From Micrococcales bacterium (GTDB taxonomy: Bacteria > Actinomycetota > Actinomycetes > S36-B12 > UBA10799), in the NCBI GenBank assembly GCA_016703125.1, contig JADJCR010000002.1:310001-374000 (forward strand): a stretch of 64,000 nucleotides of DNA, read 5' to 3'. This document shows, piece after piece, positions 25,318 through 33,185 of the stretch (positions within the stretch are counted from its first letter, which is position 1; every line of letters begins with the position of its first letter). A program made the position numbers and the translations under genes. The notes beneath the pieces are model-generated. The model was not told where the DNA came from. It saw nothing but the letters and a program-made list of their open reading frames with translations, and searched no databases.

Positions 25318-26262
25318 TCATGCGGTCAGGAGTTCGCAGAAGCGCTCGGCGGTGATGTTGCGCCCGGTGATGACGAATACCGTCGGCTGGTCGGACGGGA
25401 TGTCACCGGCGCGCGCGGCAGCAATGCCCGCGCCGGCGGAGCCCTCAGCGACAACGCCATGCTGCAGGGCGAGTTCGCGGACGGCGGCGCGCAGGCCCGG
25501 TTCGTCAGCCGCAATTACCGGAACCCGGCGTTCCCGCAGAATGGCCGGGGTGAGCGCGTCGGCAGCGATGTTGCCCGCGAGCCCGTCGGCGATGGTGGAT
25601 CCGATCTCGACGTGGACCGGGTGCCCGGCCCGCATCGCTGTGGACACTGCCCGCGACGCGCTGGCCTCTACGCCGACCACACTCTCTGATGGGGCGCCGA
25701 GTGCCGTGCCGGCGGCGAGTCCGCCGCCGCCGACGGGAACCACGATCCTGAAACCAGGGGGGACATGGTCGGCGATCTCGCGGGCGATGGTCGCCTGTCC
25801 GGCGATCACGTCCGGGTCGGCGTAACCCGATACGAACTGGGCACCGCTAACCTCGGCGATCGTCAGCGCCGCTTCCTCGGCCGCGTCGTAGCCGGTCCCG
25901 ATCAGCCGAAGGTCGATGTCGAACCCGCGCAGCGCCTCTATCTTGGCCGCCGATGCGGTCTCTGGCACGACGACCGTCGCCGGTGTGCCCAGGCGGGTCG
26001 CGGCGAACGCGACCCCCAGGCCGTGGTTGCCCGCCGAGGCCGTCACGACCGGCCGGCCGTCACGCGCAGCGGCGGCGACAGCGGCCAGTGCGCCACGAAC
26101 CTTGAACGATCCCGTCGGTTGCAGGCCCTCCAACTTCAGGAACGCCGGAGCGGCGAACCCCGCCAGGTCCACCCGCACCAAGGGCGTGGGGTCCAGGTGC
26201 GCCCGCACGACGGCAGCTGCATCTGCCAGGCGTGCCTCCCAGTTGACAGAGCCCGCATCCAT
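25318..26262 (-). CDS. PLP-dependent serine/threonine dehydratase (fold type II)
   Basis: 314-residue protein of the threonine-dehydratase/serine-racemase family. The PLP lysine is in PTGSFKVRGA, the substrate loop is TASAGNHGLGVA, and VPVGGGGLAAG is the phosphate-binding glycine loop. It lacks the C-terminal ACT regulatory domain of biosynthetic IlvA, so a catabolic dehydratase or racemase-like enzyme is more likely. The GGAGGCACC just before the ATG fixes the start. No operon partner; it lies between arsM and dnaB. Confidence 0.85.
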   Translation of the reverse strand: MDAGSVNWEARLADAAAVVRAHLDPTPLVRVDLAGFAAPAFLKLEGLQPTGSFKVRGALAAVAAAARDGRPVVTASAGNHGLGVAFAATRLGTPATVVVPETASAAKIEALRGFDIDLRLIGTGYDAAEEAALTIAEVSGAQFVSGYADPDVIAGQATIAREIADHVPPGFRIVVPVGGGGLAAGTALGAPSESVVGVEASASRAVSTAMRAGHPVHVEIGSTIADGLAGNIAADALTPAILRERRVPVIAADEPGLRAAVRELALQHGVVAEGSAGAGIAAARAGDIPSDQPTVFVITGRNITAERFCELLTA

Positions 26263-26339
26263 GGTGCCTCCGTTCATGACTGTCTGCGACCTCGCTTGAC
26301 GGCGGGGTCTCCAGATGCACGAAGGTCGCGCACGCCTGG

Positions 26340-27691
26340 TCAGCCCCGGTGCATGTCAACGAACCGGCTGTAGTGGCCCTGGAACGCCGTGACGACCGTG
26401 GCGGTGGGGCCGTTGCGGTGCTTGGCGACGATGATGTCCGCCTCCCCCATGCGCGGTGAGTCCTTCTCGTAGGCGTCCTCCCGGTGCAGCAGGATCACCA
26501 CGTCGGCGTCCTGCTCGATCGACCCGGACTCCCTCAGATCGCTCATCATCGGCCTGCGGTCGGTGCGTTGTTCCGGGCCACGGTTCAACTGGCTGATCGC
26601 CACCACCGGCACCTCGAGTTCCTTGGCGAGCAGGCTTCAGGGCGCGGGAGAACTCCGCGACCTCCTGCTGGCGCGACTCGACCCGTTTGCCCGAACTCAT
26701 CAGTTGCAGGTAGTCGACGATGATGAGGCGCAGGTCGTGCTGCTGCTTAAGCCGGCGGCACTTAGCGCGGATCTCCATCATCGACATGTTCGGGGAGTCG
26801 TCGATGAACAGCGGAGCGGACGACACCGCCGACATCGTGTTGACCATCCGGGTCCATTGCTGCTCGTTCAGCGAGCCCGAGCGCATGTGGTGCAGCGGCA
26901 GTTCCCCCTGCGCGGACAGCAGCCTCATCACGATCTCGTTGCGGCTCATCTCCAGGCTGAAGATGGCGCTGGTCAGCCCGTGTTTGATGCTGCAGGACCG
27001 AGCGAAGTCCAGACCCAGGGTGGACTTGCCCATCGCCGGGCGGGCCGCGACCACGATCATCTGGCCGGTGCAGCCCGTTCGTCAGTTTGTCCAGGTCGAT
27101 GAAGCCAGTGGGGATGCCGATGATGTCACCGGTGTGGTTCTGGATCGATTCCAGTTCGGTGTAGACCCCGTCGAGCAGGTCGGATAGCGGCGCGTAGTCC
27201 TCCGCGGTCGTGCGCTGCGTGATCTCGTAGACCGCCGCCTGCGCGCGATTGATGAGTTCCTCGACCTCACCCTCGCCGGAGAATCCGGTCTGCACGATGC
27301 GCGAACCGACCTCCACCAGACGTCGGCGCATGGAGGCGTCGCGAACGATCTGCGCGTAGTACGAGGCATTCGCCGTGAGCGGTGGTGAAGCGACGAGGGT
27401 GTGCAGGTACGGGGCGCCACCGATGCGCTGGAGCTCGCCCGAGGCCATGAGGCCGGCGCTGACCGTGATGGCATCCGCGGGTTCACCCCGCGAATACAGG
27501 TCGAGGACGATCCGGAAGACGGTCTGGTGGGCGGGGGTGTAGAAGTCCTCCTCGCGCAGCCGCTCCACGACGTCGGCGATCGCGTCCTTGCTCAACATCA
27601 TGGCGCCGAGCACGCACTGCTCAGCCGCGATGTCCTGGGGAGGGGTGCGTTCGAAGGCGGCGGGGGCCGCGGGCTCCATATCCAGGCTCAT
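26340..27691 (-). CDS. dnaB: Replicative DNA helicase DnaB (two apparent frame disruptions)
   Basis: Hexameric helicase that unwinds DNA at the fork. The N-terminal domain starts with PPQDIAAEQCVLGAMM; the RecA-like domain has ARPAMGKSTLGLDFA (Walker A), LRLIIVDYLQLM (Walker B) and SQLNRGPEQRTDRRP with SGSIEQDADVV. The protein appears in three frames. The first break, near 27066, is in the segment leading to GQMIVVAARP (fits loss of two C). The second is at 26633-26634, where one extra base interrupts EFSRALK-LLAKELEVP. Both sides are otherwise intact and no intein is present, so sequencing error is likely. The ATG is preceded by AGAGG. It is the last gene of the rpsF-to-dnaB cluster. Confidence 0.9.
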
Positions 27692-27756
27692 GAACCTCTT
27701 TGTAGCGACTGGGTATGACAGGCACGCCGACTTCCGCGCAGGTCGGTCCGGGGGGC

Positions 27757-27896
27757 TGTGGACAGCCGGGTGCACGAGTTGTGGACGTGGTGCGTGGGAT
27801 AGCTTTCACAAGTTGTGGAAAACCTGGGAGTATCGGACTTTGTGATCTCAAGAACTTGCCTCTGATCAGGCAGTTTACCCATTTGTAACGTGTGGA
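27757..27896. promoter_or_regulatory. Cluster of four TGTGGA (DnaA-box-like) motifs upstream of dnaB
   Basis: Between dnaB and the phosphatase gene, TGTGGA occurs at 27757, 27780, 27814 and 27891, all in one orientation; the third extends to TGTGGAAAA (8 of 9 to the DnaA box). None is a perfect box. GGCTGTGGACAGCC (27755-27768) is a palindrome. The region is the dnaB leader. Confidence 0.35.
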
Positions 27897-27914
27897 AAGA
27901 ACTTGGATATCCGT

Positions 27915-28358
27915 TCAGGGCAGGTTCTGCAGGTGGGCCCGGATGCCCGGAACTGCCGCCTGTACCATGGCCACCACCTCGTCGAAGTCGTCCGCAGTGC
28001 CGTAGTACGGGTCGGGCACCTCGGTATCCTCGGCGGTCGGATCGAACGTGCGCAGCAGTCTCGCCTGCACCCCCATGCGCTGCAGGTCGCGCAGGTTCGC
28101 GGCATCCATGGCCAGGACCAGGTTGCTACCGGCCAACGCCTGCGGGCTGGCCTGCCTGGCAGTGTGCTCGGACGCGTACCCCGCGCGGGCGAGGGCGGCC
28201 GTTGCCCGCGGGTCGGCGCCGTCGCCGACGTGCCAGCCGCCGGTGCCCATCGAATCGACCTCGACGTCAAGGTCGCCCAGCTCGTCGGCGAGCACCGCAG
28301 CGGCGATGGGTGAGCGGCAGATGTTGCCCAAACACACAGTGGTGATGCGGATCGTCAT
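27915..28358 (-). CDS. Low-molecular-weight protein tyrosine phosphatase
   Basis: 147-residue LMW-PTP. The CX5R active site is C9 to R15 in CLGNICRSP and the catalytic acid is D116 in DPYYG, both intact. This family dephosphorylates protein tyrosine, and in some actinobacteria is secreted or acts on polysaccharide-export kinases; arsenate-reductase relatives differ. It sits between rplI and dnaB with a strong hairpin on its upstream side, so it probably has its own promoter. GGAG precedes the ATG. Confidence 0.9.
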   Translation of the reverse strand: MTIRITTVCLGNICRSPIAAAVLADELGDLDVEVDSMGTGGWHVGDGADPRATAALARAGYASEHTARQASPQALAGSNLVLAMDAANLRDLQRMGVQARLLRTFDPTAEDTEVPDPYYGTADDFDEVVAMVQAAVPGIRAHLQNLP

Positions 28359-28374
28359 GATGCTCCAGACATGC

Positions 28375-28410
28375 TTACGGCCCCGAGCGCACGTGCACCC
28401 GGGGCCGTAA
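28375..28410 (-). terminator. Hairpin terminator after rplI
   Basis: TTACGGCCCCG (28375-28385) and CGGGGCCGTAA (28400-28410) are perfect 11-bp arms around a 14-nt loop. It lies 9 nt past the rplI stop and lacks a U tract, the form common in actinobacteria. Confidence 0.75.
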
Positions 28411-28418
28411 CGCAGGAT

Positions 28419-28864
28419 TCAGGCAGATACCACGTTCACGGTCACCTGAGCCACCACATCCGGGTGCAGGGAGACCCGCACCGGGTAGGCGCCCAGGGAC
28501 TTCACATGACCATCGATCTCGATCGCTCGCTTCTCGACCAGCGGGCCACCGGCGGCCTTGATGGCCGCGGCGATGTCGCTGGTGGTCACCGAACCGAAGA
28601 GCCGTCCAGTGTCCCCTGCCTTCGCGGTCACGCTCACCGTGAGTGCCTCGAGCTGCAGACGGACCTCATCGGCGTGCTCGCGACCGCGGATCTCGCGGGC
28701 TCCGCGCGCACGTTTGATCTGGTCGATCTGCTTCTCCGCGCCCCGGGTCCACCGGATGGCATACCCCCGCGGCACGAGGTAGTTGCGGCCGTAGCCGTCC
28801 TTCACCTCGACGATGTCGCCGGGGCTCCGAGATTGTCCACATCTTGGGTCAGGATGATCTTCAT
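28419..28864 (-). CDS. rplI: Ribosomal protein L9 (apparent frameshift)
   Basis: L9 of the 50S subunit. The N-terminal half starts MKIILTQDVDNLGAPG and the following frame continues DIVEVKDGYGRNYLVPRGYA, both canonical. One base is missing in a CCCC run (plus-strand GGGG, 28821-28824). After restoration the protein is about 149 residues with the usual long linker helix and ends with a beta-rich C-terminal domain (VSLHPDVVAQVTVNVV). It is third in the order rpsF-ssb-rpsR-rplI, and a hairpin terminator follows. Confidence 0.92.
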
Positions 28865-28872
28865 GATGCTCC

Positions 28873-29118
28873 TCAGCGGGCGGTCGACGAGTACGGCAGC
28901 AGAGCCATCTCGCGGGCGTTCTTGACCGCCTTGGCGATCTCCCGCTGCTGCTGCACCGTCACCCCGGTGACGCGGCGGGCACGGATCTTGCCGCGGTCGG
29001 AGATGAACTTGCGCAACAGCGCGACGTCTTTGTAATCGACCGTGTCGACGCCAGCGGCTTTGAGCTGGTTCGCCTTCTTCTTGATCGGCTTGACGGGCCG
29101 GGGTGGCTGCTTTGCCAT
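28873..29118 (-). CDS. rpsR: Ribosomal protein S18
   Basis: 81-residue S18 with the signature VDYKDVALLRKFISDRGKIRARRVTGVTVQQQREIAKAVKNAREMALLPY in the usual order (shown in two halves in the protein). It lacks the N-terminal Cys-rich zinc motif, i.e. the zinc-independent form, possibly helpful under zinc limitation. It lies 8 nt upstream of rplI and 63 nt downstream of ssb in the rpsF operon. Confidence 0.96.
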   Translation of the reverse strand: MAKQPPRPVKPIKKKANQLKAAGVDTVDYKDVALLRKFISDRGKIRARRVTGVTVQQQREIAKAVKNAREMALLPYSSTAR

Positions 29119-29181
29119 TGTGGTGCTCCGATGTGTCGGGCCCGGCCGGTCGGCCGGAATGGGATGGATGAATGGAAGTGC

Positions 29182-29664
29182 TTAGAACGGGGGTTCGTCG
29201 ACCGCGCCGCCCCAGGCGTCCCCACCACCGGCGGGAGCGCCCCAGGGGTCCCCGCCACCGGACGGCGCAGGAGCCGCACCGGCGTCGGCGGAAGAACCAC
29301 GGCTGGTCCTCTGGATACTGGCCGTTGCGTACCGCAGCGCCGGGCCGATGTCATCGATGTCGACTTCGTAGACCGTGCGCTTCTCACCCTCGCGGGTCTC
29401 GTACGAACGCTGCTTGAGCCGGCCGATGACGATCACGCGCATGCCCTTGCGCAGGGACTCCGCGACGTTCTCGGCGTACTGCCGCCACACGGTGCCGGAC
29501 AGCCAGACGGTCTCGCCGTCCTTCCACTCCCCGGAGGCGTTGTCCCGGTTGCGGGGGGTCACCGCGATGCGGATGCTCGCGGCCGCCACCCCGGACGGGG
29601 TGAATCGCAACTCCGGGTCGGCAACCATGTTGCCCACCAAGGTGATCTGGGGTTCACCGACCAT
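29182..29664 (-). CDS. ssb: Single-stranded DNA-binding protein
   Basis: 160-residue SSB. The OB fold spans about residues 1-110 (PQITLVGNMVADPELRFTPSG, WRQYAENVAESLRKGMRVIV) and ends in a Gly/Ala/Pro-rich linker with GGGDPWGAPAGGGDAWG. The acidic tip DEPPF is the conserved protein-interaction tail. It is second in the rpsF-ssb-rpsR-rplI operon, the arrangement conserved across actinobacteria. Confidence 0.96.
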   Translation of the reverse strand: MVGEPQITLVGNMVADPELRFTPSGVAAASIRIAVTPRNRDNASGEWKDGETVWLSGTVWRQYAENVAESLRKGMRVIVIGRLKQRSYETREGEKRTVYEVDIDDIGPALRYATASIQRTSRGSSADAGAAPAPSGGGDPWGAPAGGGDAWGGAVDEPPF

Positions 29665-29718
29665 TGTTCAGACCTTTCGTCGTTCGTTCTTCGAATAGTG
29701 ACGCGGGGGTACGACGAC

Positions 29719-30006
29719 TCAGGCGGCGCGCCGCAGGACCTTGGTGCGCAGGACGGCCTCATTGAGGTTCAACTGGCGATCCATCTCGGCCACGGTCTGC
29801 GGGGTGCAGGTCAGTTCCAGCACCACGTAGATGCCCTCGGACTTCTTCTGGATGTCGAAGGCCATCCGACGCCGGCCCCAGATGTCGACGTTGTCGACGG
29901 TGCCCTTGTCCTGGCGCACGACGTTCAGGAAAGCCTCCAGGCTGGGCTGAACTGTCCGCTCCTCGAGATCGGGATCGAGGATGATCATCACTTCATAGGG
30001 ACGCAA
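29719..30006 (-). CDS. rpsF: Ribosomal protein S6
   Basis: 95-residue S6 opening M-RPYEVMIILDPDLEERT and ending with the LNEAVLRTKVLRR core. The start is TTG: it gives the conserved MRPYE N-terminus and is spaced 8 nt from a perfect GGAGGT, whereas the internal ATG is too far away. It leads the rpsF-ssb-rpsR-rplI cluster. A short hairpin just upstream (30035-30053) may take part in S6:S18 autogenous control. Confidence 0.95.
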   Translation of the reverse strand: MRPYEVMIILDPDLEERTVQPSLEAFLNVVRQDKGTVDNVDIWGRRRMAFDIQKKSEGIYVVLELTCTPQTVAEMDRQLNLNEAVLRTKVLRRAA

Positions 30007-30034
30007 CTGCGACCACCTCCTTTGGACTCAAGCG

Positions 30035-30053
30035 GTCACGGGCCTTCCGTGAC
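30035..30053 (-). promoter_or_regulatory. Leader hairpin of rpsF, possible S6:S18 autoregulatory element
   Basis: GTCACGG and CCGTGAC form a 7-bp stem with a 5-nt loop just ahead of the rpsF ribosome binding site. Known S6:S18 leaders fold into a hairpin near the start of rpsF; this has the right place, but the specific CCG bulge cannot be confirmed by eye. Confidence 0.3.
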
Positions 30054-30275
30054 AGGAGGTCTAGGCGTCTGCGTGGTGACGACCACGCCCTCCCAGGGTA
30101 CCGGACGATGTGATCCGGGTCAGCCGCGGTGTGGACAGCGGTGGAGAACCGCCCCCCGACCGGATACCGCACGCCGCCGACCCCTGCCGGTGCGCCTAGC
30201 CCACCCTGTCCTCCGACCCGGACAGACTCGCATCCGTGGCCGCCCGCCCGGGCGGCCAGTACAGGAGGGAAGAGT

Positions 30276-30710
30276 ATGACGACAGACACCACGACTCGCG
30301 GGGCGGACGGCGGCGTGAAGGTGGTCGGGATCCTGGTCCTGGTCGCCGGCATCATCATGATCGTCGCTGGTGCCGTGACCTGGGCCTCGGTGTCCAGCCA
30401 TCTCAAGAACGAGCGGATCACGGTGTCCGAGGACGCCGCCAGCCAGGCCGGCAAGCAGGTCGCCGGACCGCTGACGGCCTACGCGGAGGCCGAGGTCATC
30501 CAGAAGCACGCGCTGGAGGCCACCGGCGGGAAGACCTACGCCGAACTCGACCGGGAGGACCCCCTGCGCGAGGTGGCGATGACCGGCTCGTTCCTGCGGG
30601 CATCCCTGTTCAGTTCGGTCATCGCCTTCGGGGTGGCCGCCATGGCGATCGGCCTGGGAGTGGTGAACGTCCTGCTGGGATGGTCCCTCACGCGCCTGGC
30701 CAAGCGCTGA
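30276..30710 (+). CDS. Hypothetical two-helix membrane protein
   Basis: 144-residue protein with a predicted helix at about 16-38 (VVGILVLVAGIIMIVAGAVTWA), an extracytoplasmic region rich in charged residues (HLKNERITVSEDAASQAGKQVAGP), and a second long hydrophobic segment at about 105-138. The domain begins like a sensor or chaperone but no family is recognised. It lies between rpsF and the FemX-like gene; CAGGAGGGAAGAGT before the ATG gives a strong ribosome binding site. Confidence 0.65.
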   Translation: MTTDTTTRGADGGVKVVGILVLVAGIIMIVAGAVTWASVSSHLKNERITVSEDAASQAGKQVAGPLTAYAEAEVIQKHALEATGGKTYAELDREDPLREVAMTGSFLRASLFSSVIAFGVAAMAIGLGVVNVLLGWSLTRLAKR

Positions 30711-30774
30711 TCCACCGGGGCCCGCGCGGGTTGCACCGGCCACTCGCGCGGGCCCCGCTGCGTAGACTCGCGGC

Positions 30775-31896
30775 GTGACCCTTGCTGTGCAGCCCATAGA
30801 CACCGCGACCCACCGGGCCTTCGTGCAGGCCCAGCCGTCGGTGTCCTTCCTGCAGACCCCCGCCTGGGCCGGTGTCAAGGCCGAATGGGACAGCCAGTCC
30901 GTGGGCTGGTTCGACGGCGCGGACCTCGTCGGAGCCGCGCTGGTGCTCTACCGGCAGGTACCCCGGGTCAAGCGGTTCCTGGCCTACATCCCGGAGGGGC
31001 CGGTGCTTCCCTGGGACCGCGTCGTCGCAGACCCCGAAGCCTGGTTCGCCCCGTTGCTGGACCACACCAAGGGCAGGGGGGCCTTCGCCCTGAAGATGGG
31101 TCCGGCGGTCGCGACCCGCCGCTGGCACGCCGAGACGGTGAAAGCGGCCATCGCCGATGACACGGTCACCCGGCTCGGCGACGTGCCCGCCGACGAGGAC
31201 ATCCCCACCGGCCTGCACCTGCAGCAGGCGCTACGGGCGGCGGGCTGGCAGCAAGAAGCGGGCGGGGGCGCCGGCTTCGGAGATGTGCAGCCCCGCTACG
31301 TCTACCAACTCCGACTGGCCGGTCGCAGCACCGATGACGTCTTCGCCGGCTTCAATCAGTTGTGGCGCCGCAACATCCGCAAGGCGGAGAAGAGCGGCGT
31401 GGAGATCACCGAAGGCACGCGCGATGATCTGGCTGCGTTCCACCCGGTGTACGTGGAGACGGCGGCGCGCGACGGATTCACCCCCCGCGGCTTGAGTTAC
31501 TTCCAGCGCATGTGGGACGCGATGAACGCCGAGGATCCCCGCCGCCTGCGGTTGTACCTGGCCCGGCACGCCGGCGAGGTGGTGGCGGCCACCACCCTGG
31601 TCACCGTCGGGGACCATGCCTGGTACTCCTACGGCGCCTCCACCACGGCCAGCCGCAACGTCCGCCCATCGAACGCCGTGCAGTGGCGCATGATCACCGA
31701 CAGCCTCGAGGCTGGTTGCGCCGTGTACGACCTTCGCGGGATCAGCGACAACCTCACCGCCGGGGATCATCTGTTGGGCCTGGTGCAGTTCAAGGTCGGA
31801 ACGGGCGGCTACGCCCAGGAGTACGTGGGCGAATGGGACCACGTGCTGCGGCCGATGTGGAACAAGGCCTACGAGGCGTACCGCGCGCGTCGCTGA
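30775..31896 (+). CDS. FemX/FemAB-type peptidoglycan aminoacyltransferase
   Basis: 373-residue protein of the FemABX group, which attach amino acids from charged tRNA to the peptidoglycan stem peptide. The N-terminal GNAT-like domain has FLQTPAWAGVKAEWDSQSVG; the middle has VYQLRLAGRSTDDVFAGFNQLWRRNIRKAEKSGVEI; the end contains WYSYGASTTASRNVRPSNAVQWRMI and YDLRGIS, all family hallmarks. Neighbours are an alanine-racemase-like gene and a GT87 membrane enzyme, so the cluster likely serves cell-wall assembly. TAGACT (30763-30768) then 6 nt to the GTG suggests a leaderless message. Confidence 0.9.
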   Translation: MTLAVQPIDTATHRAFVQAQPSVSFLQTPAWAGVKAEWDSQSVGWFDGADLVGAALVLYRQVPRVKRFLAYIPEGPVLPWDRVVADPEAWFAPLLDHTKGRGAFALKMGPAVATRRWHAETVKAAIADDTVTRLGDVPADEDIPTGLHLQQALRAAGWQQEAGGGAGFGDVQPRYVYQLRLAGRSTDDVFAGFNQLWRRNIRKAEKSGVEITEGTRDDLAAFHPVYVETAARDGFTPRGLSYFQRMWDAMNAEDPRRLRLYLARHAGEVVAATTLVTVGDHAWYSYGASTTASRNVRPSNAVQWRMITDSLEAGCAVYDLRGISDNLTAGDHLLGLVQFKVGTGGYAQEYVGEWDHVLRPMWNKAYEAYRARR

Positions 31897-31946
31897 GCAC
31901 GCCGGGTGCTCGGCTGCCCGCGCCGCAGGGATGTAAGACTGCTGCG

Positions 31947-33185
31947 GTGACCTTCACGCTGCACGTCGACGGCCCGGCCTGGCGGCAGCACACTGCGGTG
32001 GTCCGCGACGCCCTGCGCACCACGATCCGCGGGGAGGGGGCGCGGGCCCGGCTCGGTGATCTGGTGCCGGTCGCCAAGGGCAACGGGTACGGCCTGGGCC
32101 TGGACATGCTGGCCGCCGAGGCCAACCGGCTCGGCGTCGACCGGCTCGCCGTGGGCACGGTGTTCGAGATCCCGCTGGTGGCCGAGCACTTCCACGGCGA
32201 CATCCTCGTGCTGTCCCCCTGGGAACCGCGCGACACCATCGCCGAACGCTCCTGGCAGGCCGTGCAGGCGGGGCCGCACGCCGCCCGCATCATCCGCACA
32301 GTGTCCGACGCCACACTGGCGAAGTCCCTGCCCGCCGACCTTCCCGAGGGCAGCCGTCTGGTCCTCGAGGGGATCACCAGCATGCGTCGCTTCGGCATTC
32401 TGGAACCCGACCTGCTCGCGGTTCTCGGCGGTGAAGCGTTCCAGCAGGCGCTGCGCACCGGACGGATCCATCTGGAAGGACTGGCGCTGCACCTGCCGCT
32501 GGCCATGCCCGAGGTCCACCACGTGTCCGCCACCCGGCTGCCCCGCGGCACCAGCGCCCGCGTGATCGAAGTGCAGGGATGGACCAAGACCTGGCGAGCC
32601 GGACTCGAGGAACTGCTGCGGGCACAGTGCCCGGTCGGGGACAACGCGAACATGCTGTGGGTCTCACACCTCAGCGATGACGAGCTCGGATCGTTGCGGG
32701 GGCTGGAACCGGACGTCACCGTCAACGCCCGGGTCGGCACCCGGCTGTGGCTGGGCGACGGCTCGGCGCTGCGCGCCCGGGGCACCATCCTGGCGGTGCA
32801 CCAGATCGGCCGCCGGTTCGCGGTCGGCTACCGCCAGCGCAAGGCCACCAGCGACGGACTGCTGCTCGTCGTCGGCGGCGGCACGTCGCACGGCGTGGCC
32901 ATGGCCGCTCCCTCACCGGCCGCCTCCCTGCGCCAGCGGGCCATCGCCGCCGGTACCGGGGCGCTGGAGGCCACCGGCCGCAGCCGCTCACCCTTCCAAT
33001 GGGGTGAGAAGTTGCTGTGGTTCGCCGAACCCCCGCACATGCAGGTCTCCATGCTGTGGCTGCCGGATTCCGCACTGCGCGAAGGCCTGGCGCACGGCCT
33101 GCGCACCCCCACCGTCGGCGACACCCTCGACTGCCGGGTGCGACACACCACTGCCCTGTTCGACGCGGTGCTCATCGACGCATGA
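31947..33185 (+). CDS. Alanine racemase-like PLP enzyme (fold type III)
   Basis: 412-residue protein. The candidate PLP lysine is K44 in PVAKGNGYGLG, the Alr-type KxNxYGxG motif. The barrel strands VDRLAVGTVFEI, RLVLEGITSMRRFGI and the late VNARVGTRLWLGDGSALR fit an alanine racemase two-domain protein. Sequence is divergent from housekeeping Alr, so it may racemise a different amino acid or be a cell-wall accessory enzyme. It lies between FemX and the GT87 gene and overlaps the latter by 4 nt. Confidence 0.8.
   Translation: MTFTLHVDGPAWRQHTAVVRDALRTTIRGEGARARLGDLVPVAKGNGYGLGLDMLAAEANRLGVDRLAVGTVFEIPLVAEHFHGDILVLSPWEPRDTIAERSWQAVQAGPHAARIIRTVSDATLAKSLPADLPEGSRLVLEGITSMRRFGILEPDLLAVLGGEAFQQALRTGRIHLEGLALHLPLAMPEVHHVSATRLPRGTSARVIEVQGWTKTWRAGLEELLRAQCPVGDNANMLWVSHLSDDELGSLRGLEPDVTVNARVGTRLWLGDGSALRARGTILAVHQIGRRFAVGYRQRKATSDGLLLVVGGGTSHGVAMAAPSPAASLRQRAIAAGTGALEATGRSRSPFQWGEKLLWFAEPPHMQVSMLWLPDSALREGLAHGLRTPTVGDTLDCRVRHTTALFDAVLIDA

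Noticed and set aside
26340..27691. Intein in dnaB, as in mycobacteria
   Set aside because: The three frames concatenate to a normal-length helicase with no inserted splicing domain.
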